From Balaenoptera acutorostrata (taxonomy: Eukaryota; Chordata; Mammalia; Artiodactyla; Balaenopteridae), in NCBI RefSeq assembly GCF_949987535.1, contig NC_080066.1, positions 133,962,335 to 134,026,334 of the forward strand: a stretch of DNA of 64,000 bases, read 5' to 3'. Positions 57,021-64,000 of the stretch are shown in pieces. The notes beneath the pieces are model-generated. The model was not told the DNA's origin, did no database searches, and saw only the letters and a list, made by a program, of their open reading frames with translations. The first letter of the stretch is position 1, and every line of letters begins with the position of its first letter. Made by a program: the position numbers and the translations under genes.

Positions 57021-57404
57021 AAAAAAAAAAAAAAGCTTCTGAAGAACCTAGGGGTAGGACAGGAATAAAGACGCAGACATAGAGAATGGACTTGAGGACA
57101 CGGGGAGGGGTAAGGGTAAGCTGGGACAAAGTGAGAGAGTGGCATGGACATATATACACTACCAAATGCAAAATAGATAGCTTGTGGGAAGCAGCTGCAT
57201 AGCACAGGGAGATCAGCTTGGTGCTTTGTGACCACCTAGAGGGGTGGGATAGGGAGGGTGGGAGGGAGATGCAAAAGAGAGGAGATATGGGGATATATGT
57301 ATACATATGGCTGATTCACGTTGTTATACAGCAGAAACTAACACCCCATTGTAAAGCAATTATACTCCAATAAAGATGTTAAAAAAATAAAAATAAAAAA
57401 TAAA

Positions 57405-57463
57405 ACAATGAAAGTAAAATTTCTTGATTAAAAACACTATTTACCCCCCCCCCAAAAAAAGAA
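57405..57463 (+). other. Putative 3'-transduced segment
   Basis: Between the L1 A-rich end and the right target duplication lie about 50 bp of non-L1 sequence: gaaagtaaaatttcttgatt, then aaaaacactatttac, C10 and A7. An ATTAAA signal at 57427-57432 stands about 22 bp before the A-run at 57454. Because the duplication lies beyond it, this segment was inserted together with the L1. Confidence 0.6.
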
Positions 57464-57475
57464 AGACACTGAGGA
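57464..57475. repeat. Target site duplication, right
   Basis: Exact partner of 54274-54285. Confidence 0.88.
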
Positions 57476-60400
57476 GGGTTCCTTAACTCTCAACAGCCAT
57501 CAACTTATCACTATAAGGACCGCTGAAGTACTAATCAATGATCCAGACCTGGCCCATGAGACAGGTCCCAAAATAAAGAAATCTGATTTATCCAGATACT
57601 GTAGCCTCTATCCCTTGTTCCTTCTTCTTCCTCAATAAACAGTGGTACACATTTGGGTTAAAATGAGATAATTCAAATATTCAATACTTTTTTGGTCCTG
57701 CTATGAATGAGAAATGTTGAGGCCTTTAGGACCATATTATATCCAAGTGGGGATTTTTTTTTTTTTTTTTACAGTTCATATACATTCCTTTGGTATAACC
57801 AGAAACCACACATGTGACCATTTCCCACATCTATAACATGACTGGCAGTTTCCACTTTGCTCAAAGTGAAGGGAAAGCATTGGTTGTACCCAAGGAGGGG
57901 CCACATAGCTCATGGGTTCCAATGGCTTAAGCACAAAGTGCGATTTACAAAAGTGTCCAGTGACTGTTCTAATCCAGGGAAGTTGGTGGGCCATGTTTGT
58001 CAAGTGTGGAACTTTCGTGCGCAGGTACTGACAGCTGGTAATAAGATACAGAAACTTTCACCACATCAGTAGCCCCAGTCCTTCCTGGCCTGGAGCCATC
58101 CCAAGATCCGTGCCCTCTGCTACCGTGTTTATGATACACAACACGGTAGGGGCTGCTGAACATGCCCATTCTGCATTCAAGGGGTGCTCAACCATTCCTT
58201 CCACATCTTCACTCAGGAGAAGTGATTTTCCAAATTCTTGGATGCTGGAAATGACCCAAACGTAGCTCACTAAACTAATTTCGCTCAGAATTTTAAAATG
58301 CATGTGCATTTGAGCATAAACACTATCCATATGTTTCTGATTCATTTACACTGAACTCATCAAAGGGCTGTGTTGTAAGAGTTGTTTGATGTCCAAGAAT
58401 ACTTGAGGGTTATTTTTTTTTTAATGGAATTTTATACTTTCTTTCACCATTTTCCTTAGGAAGCCAAACGCTATTGAGAGTAAATAAACTTGGACCCCCA
58501 AGGATCTGGGGTTTACCCTTATAGTCAAAGCTCAGGAGGATGTAGCTTGGCAGCTTGGCAAGAAAAGCATCCCTAGCCTTGGATGTATCTTGGCACGCTT
58601 TCCCAAAGAGTAGAAAGGCCTAAGGTTGAGCAGGGAAATCCCTTTCAGGAGACCTTCTTTCATTCGGTGGTTTATTCATTCAATTCCAAAATGCCATCCC
58701 AAATACAACTCTCGGAAATGACTTGCCAGTCTCTCCCTTGCCAGTTTGAGGAGAAGCCTTTTAAACGCTGCTGTTGCAATTGCCCTTCATTTTTTGAAAG
58801 GGAACAAAAGCAGGTTTTTTAGGAAACCAGTACTTGTTCACCTGAATGCATCATGTCCTACATTTATATGCTAAAGAGACAAGACAAGCAACTCTGGTTA
58901 CAGCTGAGAACTAATTAAAGTTGCTCTTTTACAAACATTATGTGGTTCGTTCCATTCTTCTTTGATTAAGAACAAAAGAGAAGGAGAGTCATTTATTGCC
59001 ATGAGTCACTTGAGGTACAATGGAAGGAATTCCAAGACACTGCTGACACAAAACAAAACTGACATTATGAAAGCCGTGTCTAAACACTAATTTAAACTGT
59101 CAACTTACTACCAAGAAAGACTCCTGACAGAGAATTAAAGCTTTAAAGACCTTATAAATCACTGAAGAGATTAGCACCAGCGTGAATGAGTTAAAATACA
59201 TTTCTGCCTTCAGAATGTTGGAGTGGCTCAAAGCAGTCCTCTAGGATTTGATGGGAAAATTAGTTGTAATAACTAGGAAGAGAAAAGTTCTCAAATATAG
59301 CTTCTTGGGGATTTCAGTGTGCAAGCTTCACCCACCACAGTTATTTCAGGTACTTGAGTTAATGAAATATAATATAGATGCTTTCAGAACCCAATATATA
59401 GTACAATAAAAATGACTTGAAAAATGTTAGAATTTAAAAACATTGTTTACAAATACCAAACATTTTTCCAACCCCCAAACCCACTAAAACATCGCTAAAA
59501 TTTCAACCTAAATGTATGACTCAGCAGCGGCTTCAACACCACTTTATCCATCTCCTATTTCCCATCTGTGCTTGCCTCCAAGAATGCTGTTACAGATGTA
59601 TTATTCTCCAGCAAGACCCATCACCATGTCCCCCATTACAGGAAGCTTCCAATCTCTGTAGCCAACACCAAGAAGTCTTCAGAGAAAACTTTGTTAGGAT
59701 TTCCATCAATTTGTATACTTAAGTATTGCCTCTTCAGGGCTTTTGAGTTAAGAATAAAAGAACCCCATACTCCCATGTGAGCATCCTCAATCCCACCTAC
59801 TGCTGAAAAGGGGGAGGGCCTAAGGATCCCCAGTGGTCTGCACCTAGAGAGACTGAAACACCTCTATGAGAGAGAAGCCATTGGGAGTTGTGCAACCCTT
59901 CAAGAGAGAAGAGGCAGAGAGATGCAAACCCTTAAATCTACACTAACACTGCACTAACCCTTCTCTGCCTTCCCAAGGTTTCACTAATCATTCCTCTATG
60001 GGTTCTGTCCCAAAGACCGCATAAAATAAAACTAAACTATTTCCTAAGTCACTGGTGCACTCTAGATGATCTCTTTGACTTGGATCTTATCACATCTCTG
60101 TCTGTCTAAAAATTACTTTTGAAGCACATGTTGATCTGGTCTCTTCCTTCCCCAACTTGGAAACTTTTGCATGCAATAATTTTATTCCGTTCTTTGATTT
60201 TTTCTTTTGGCTTAAATCAAAGTGATACAGAAATCCACATGGAGGAGACTGTAATTGCTACAGTCTTCAGACTGAGTCCATCCTTAGCCAGGATACAGCT
60301 GCTACGTTCTTTCCTCGCAGGCTCTTTACTTCTCTCCATCTGCTCCCCTATTAGTGGCACTTGTCAGAAACAGTCGGAAGTGGATTTAAATGGCTAATAT

Positions 60401-61945
60401 AGAACAACAACAGAAAATTTAGAGCAGCATCTCGAGGTGGAACCAGCTGATTCAACCATACACATCTAGCTGTGGGACACTCACTCCCAAGTTCCAAGAC
60501 ATAAAACTTAGACCTCAGCTTGGACACAGGTCTCGGGACCCCTTTAAGGATGTGGATGTGAATTGCTCCAGAAGCTTTTTGTCCAGGGTCATATCTATGT
60601 CAGTCTTTTGCCCAATGGGAATCTCAGTTTAACTTTTTAGTAGTGCTATAGAGGTTGAATTACAGTTGTATTACTCTAAATTCAGTTCTTTAATACCCGA
60701 ACTATTGTGCTTTATTCATTTTTTGGAAGAGAGGCAGGAAGCCTGCAATGTAATCGAGATCCCTCCTCGGGCTCCCCTTCTAGATTCCAAAATAGAACTC
60801 AGTTCAGAAACTGTAGAAGTGGTCTCAATAAAACTGTTGTCAGGAGCATCTTGCCTCTTTGAGGGCAGACTTGATAGCATGCCCATAATCCCACAGAGCC
60901 ACAAACTCATCCCTAAACGACTCTTCAGCCTATTGTAAAATGAAGGATACTTAACTTCATTCCTCGCTCTGAGCAAGAAAACAACTTGCTCTGTCTCACG
61001 TTGCCTTGTCTAAAGACAGGAAGAGAAACTCAACCGTGAAATCTACCCAAGTATGACCATCGGAAAGGAACTGATGGTCAAGATCTACTATCTGCTGCTG
61101 AACCCTATTGTCTACTTTTACTGATCACTGGCTCTCAAGCTGAAGCTGCGTGAAAACCCCACTAGCCCAGTTCAAATGGCTTGCAGTTATTCCCAGGCAC
61201 TTAATTCATCATGAACTCAGAGATGTGTTCAGGGTCCTGTGGTTCCATTTAGGCATTAGTCCACAGAAGAGTATACCAGGTATTACGCAGAAACCCTGGC
61301 ATCAGGAAGGGGCCGGCTTGCCAGCACTTGAAGTGCAGATGAATGATTTGATTTGGTTACACTATTTAAAGCTCTGAGTGCAGGGAACACCTTGCACAGC
61401 CAGAAACCATGCTTTCTGTTTATAGGTCAAATGACTAGTCACTTAGAGGATCATAAAGATCATATTTGGATTTGGCCATCTCTTGCTGACATTCCTCCTG
61501 TGTTTGTAAACATTGCTGACTTTGACCCTAATCTCTCACAAATCCATGACCAACACCAAACAGCCACAGAGGAGCTGCAGAACATAATGTGATTCTGTAA
61601 TGCAAAACAGGATGGCTTGCTAAATGTGCAGATCTGGAGAGAATTCCTGACATAATCCTTCTTACATCTTTTATGGTAATCATTCCCATCTTCAGAACAC
61701 ACGCAAACAGTACTCCCTTGGACATTGCGTCAGGAGGCTGGACCGCGATTCCTTCTGCTGGGTGAACTGCATGTGACAGGGCACTGAGGCAAGGAGTATG
61801 TGAGCAGGACACAATGTTTCCTGCAGATAGAAACAAGCAAAGAAAACCTAGAGACTGATCAGCTGGGGAGATGCTTCTGCTAAAGGAAAACATGCGAAAG
61901 AGCAGCCGCTCTCCCCAAAACTCGGAAATCAGCTCCAGTCATAAC
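57476..61945. other. Unique sequence, nothing recognised
   Basis: About 4.5 kb of mostly unique DNA, the longest repeat-poor part of the window. T-runs occur at 57758-57771 and 58411-58420. A 10-bp inverted repeat (ctaccgtgtt / aacacggtag) is at 58120-58149. ORFs of 60-121 codons lack any domain and overlap each other on both strands. No exon could be argued. Confidence 0.4.
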
Positions 61946-62015
61946 TTACTTATCTGTGTATGCATTTAATGGACATTTATTGAGTGCCTACTATGTGCCT
62001 GTGTGGGAAAGGACC
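61946..62015 (-). mobile_element. L2/MIR-type terminal fragment
   Basis: tgcatttaatggacatttat, tgagtgcctactatgtgcct: the familiar LINE2 end in reverse, short. Confidence 0.55.
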
Positions 62016-62819
62016 ATTTCTGAGTGAAAGACTATGAGTTAAAATTAATTAGTTATCTCACATTTCTAGTAGTCATGCCAAACAAAGCCAGTCTCACCTC
62101 ACTGAGCATGGAAATAGAGTCTTCACAGAGGACAAGGAGTGTTTGTTTAAAATACAGTTATCATTTTTAAATAGGTAAAAACTATCGAACATTGGGAAGG
62201 CTGAAAATGGGAAGAGCCTAAGCTAATTAAGAAAACAAAGGAGAAAGAGTTGGATCCTGATTCCCACCTAGTCAGTACCGTGTAGAAATGCAGTGTAGAA
62301 CCAACTCTTTCCAACTTCAGTTGTCAGGACAAGTGAAGTTGGCTTTTCCCTATGGAGTCAGCTCTGTAAAGCAAATGTATAAAGATTCTTGTATCTTTTA
62401 TTAAAAACACCAGTCTCATGCAGTTGTGAGGAAACCAAGTAAGTGGGCACAAGGCCAAGGGCTTGAGTTATATACCTTGAATCCTATAAAGTCTGATGGA
62501 CTTTAAGGAGAATTTTGCCCTTGGGTCATTTATACAATCTTGCAAAATACCTTGAGAAAAGCAAAGGAGCATAGATCTCTCCCCAAAAGAGTCTCTTTAG
62601 GACTAGTATAGAATTACGGGCACATTTTTTAATACAATTGTCACTATTTGTACCTCAGGGATGAGAATATTTCAAATCCTGAAGAACTTATAACCGCTCA
62701 AATAAATAACCATTTCTTGAATTTGTTGGTGAGTCATAATAGTAGTAAGTATAGTCTAGAACAATAGAGAGGAGGAAAAAGTAGAGGCTTCAAACCTAAG
62801 AAAGTATATGATAAAACAT
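62016..62819. other. Unique sequence, nothing recognised
   Basis: No supported feature. Confidence 0.4.
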
Positions 62820-62988
62820 GATAATAAATGCCCATTTCTGCAGAACACCCTACTGTATGCAGTGGGTTTTTTTTTATCATACACTATTTTACTTTTTTCC
62901 TTATAGCAATCTTGTGAGCTAGACTTTATTATTCCTTTTGGTAGATAGGAAAAGAGATGGATGGATATCAAAACTTGCCTAAAATCCC

Positions 62989-63000
62989 ACAGATCCCACT
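62989..63000. repeat. Target site duplication, left (acagatcccact)
   Basis: Exact partner at 63554-63565. Confidence 0.92.
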
Positions 63001-63553
63001 CTTTTTTTTTTTTTAACATCTTTATTGGAGTATAATTGCTTTACAATGGTGTGTTAATTTCTGCTTTATAACAAAGTGAATCAGCTATATATATACATAT
63101 ATCCCCATATTTCCTCCCTCTTGCGTCTCCCTCCCACCCTCCCTATCCCACCCCTCTAGGTGGTCACAAAGCACCGAGCTGATCTCCCTGTGCTATGCGG
63201 CTGCTTCCCACTAGCTATCTATTTTACATTTGGTAGTGTATATATGTCCATGCCACTTTCTCACTTCGTCCCAGCTTACCCTCCCCCCTCCCCGTGTCCT
63301 TAAGTCCATTCTCTACATCTGCGTCTTTATTCCTGTCCTGCCCCTAGATTCTTCAAAACCATTTTTTTTCTTTTTTTAGATTCCATAGATATGTGTTAGC
63401 ATACGGTGTTTGTTTTTCTCTTTCTGACTTACTTCACTCTGTATGACAGTCTCTAGGTCCATCCACCGTGCTACAAATAACTCAATCTCGTTTCTTTTTA
63501 TGGCTGAGTAATATTCCATTGTATATATGTGCCACATCTTCTTTATCCATTCA
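63001..63553 (-). mobile_element. Young L1 3' end, 5'-truncated, inside MIR
   Basis: T-run, aacatctttattggagtata, the C-rich 3'UTR block at 63128-63154, aggtggtcacaaagcaccga, then tggctgagtaatattccatt and catcttctttatccattc where it is truncated. 553 bp. The exact 12-bp duplication and close match to the other young L1s imply a fairly recent insertion. Confidence 0.94.
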
Positions 63554-63565
63554 ACAGATCCCACT
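63554..63565. repeat. Target site duplication, right
   Basis: Partner of 62989-63000. Confidence 0.92.
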
Positions 63566-63625
63566 GTTAAAGTCAAGCTTCTGATTCTAAGACCTGTACT
63601 CCTTCCTTTATAATGGATTGTTAAA

Positions 63626-64000
63626 GGTGTATTTGGGCACTTCGCACAGTAAAATATTGATATCAATTCAGGGGAATATGTAATGAGGAAATAATATTTT
63701 TACCTTTACATAGCTGTAATAATACTTAATCCTGATTTGTACAGGGATTTTTAAGACACAGTGAAAATTGCCCAAGAACAGCAGTACATCTGCAAACTAG
63801 TATTTTGCCACTCTATTGTGAGATATTTTCTCAAGAGGGAAATCTTAACATGAATATATCTGAGTGACTGTGCAACCTGTAGAAGGTTCAGAGAAAACTC
63901 ACTCCCCAGGAGTCAGGAAACCTAATCTAATCCAAGATTTAGACTATTGATGCTTTGCTCAAACTTCTCATCTGTAGCTTTGTGTGTGTGTCTGGAAGTG
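63626..64000. other. Unique sequence, nothing recognised
   Basis: Ends with a short (TG)n at 63983-63991. No supported feature. Confidence 0.4.

Larger units (their letters stand above)
54286..57463 (+). mobile_element. L1, 5'-truncated (3.1 kb), with putative 3' transduction
   Basis: It begins within ORF2 (aaaactaaaagctggttttc), runs to the end of ORF2 (about 57020) and through a 3'UTR that includes the G-rich block at 57241-57268. The L1 end is at about ccaataaagatgttaaaaaa (57368-57390). A further 50 bp and a second A-run precede the right target duplication. Young by its long frames. Confidence 0.93.
62820..63625 (-). mobile_element. MIR SINE, split by an L1
   Basis: The left part (62850-63000) reads catacactattttacttttt, gcaatcttgtgagctagact, gtagataggaaaagagatgg, then aaaatcccac. 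The right part (63566-63625) reads ttaaagtcaagcttctgatt, ctaagacctgtactccttcc. Together they make a reverse MIR with the L1 63001-63553 inserted. Confidence 0.65.

Noticed and set aside
57776..58003. Minus-strand ORF with CYRCGKWSH, resembling the start of a zinc knuckle
   Set aside because: The final cysteine is not at the required distance, no retroviral or retrotransposon gag context surrounds it, and the frame is short.
58120..58149. 10-bp perfect inverted repeat ctaccgtgtt / aacacggtag
   Set aside because: Arms this short with a 10-nt loop are expected by chance in 64 kb.
1..64000. Endogenous retrovirus
   Set aside because: No gag, pol or env reading frame, primer-binding site or LTR pair was recognised; all reverse-transcriptase motifs seen belong to L1.

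Overview
This window is mammalian genomic DNA and almost certainly cetacean (whale, dolphin or porpoise). The deciding evidence is several tRNA-derived SINEs of the CHR type, with heads reading ggcttccctggtggcgcag and the long CHR body ending in AAATAAATAAA, together with the matching young L1 subfamily. No Alu, B1/B2, BovB or Bov-tA dimer was seen. The DNA is AT-rich with repeat-laden introns or gene desert. I found no host protein-coding gene, rRNA, tRNA or CRISPR array that I can defend. Nearly every longer open reading frame is part of an L1 or other transposon, or its shadow in another frame.

Layout. 0-11 kb: an old L1 3' part with a SINE inside it (0.3-2.3 kb), unique sequence with L2 fragments, a second very old L1 (8.1-10.5 kb) and a small L1 insertion with an inverted 5' half and a clean 17-bp target duplication (10.65-11.15 kb). 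11-16 kb: a 31-bp palindrome, an L2 split by a young L1, a CHR SINE, an L1M fragment, a probable retrocopy 3' end and a striking 82-bp tandem array (14.76-15.23 kb). 16-27 kb: a small ORF encoding a possible one-helix membrane protein, a hAT-Tip100-type DNA transposon fossil with a CHR SINE inside (18.8-20.5 kb), MIR, L2 and L1 pieces, another CHR SINE (24.83-25.14 kb) and a perfect 24-bp hairpin (26.2 kb). 27-36 kb: a 1.9-kb 5'-truncated L1, an L3/CR1 relic, L2 and L1M pieces, a Tigger element with the start of its transposase, and an old L1/HAL1-like stretch split by a Tigger1-type MITE. 36-43.7 kb: mostly unique sequence with one small CpG cluster.

43.8-51.15 kb holds a 5'-complete but dead L1 on the minus strand (5'UTR, ORF1, ORF2, 3'UTR). 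It has a large purine microsatellite in its 5'UTR and an apparent deletion at the ORF1/ORF2 junction. 54.29-57.46 kb is a 5'-truncated L1 on the plus strand that appears to carry a short 3' transduction. These two L1s form a roughly 3-kb inverted repeat. 57.5-62.8 kb is mostly unique sequence. At 63.0-63.55 kb another young L1 sits inside a MIR with a perfect 12-bp target duplication.

The only biology visible is that of retrotransposons and DNA transposons: L1 enzymes mobilised themselves and the SINEs, leaving target duplications, truncations, an inversion and a transduction. No undescribed multi-gene system was recognised. The most useful leads are the 82-bp minisatellite, the 26.2-kb perfect hairpin, the 57.4-kb transduction tag, and the 11.5-kb palindrome with its 32-bp duplicate 2.4 kb away.
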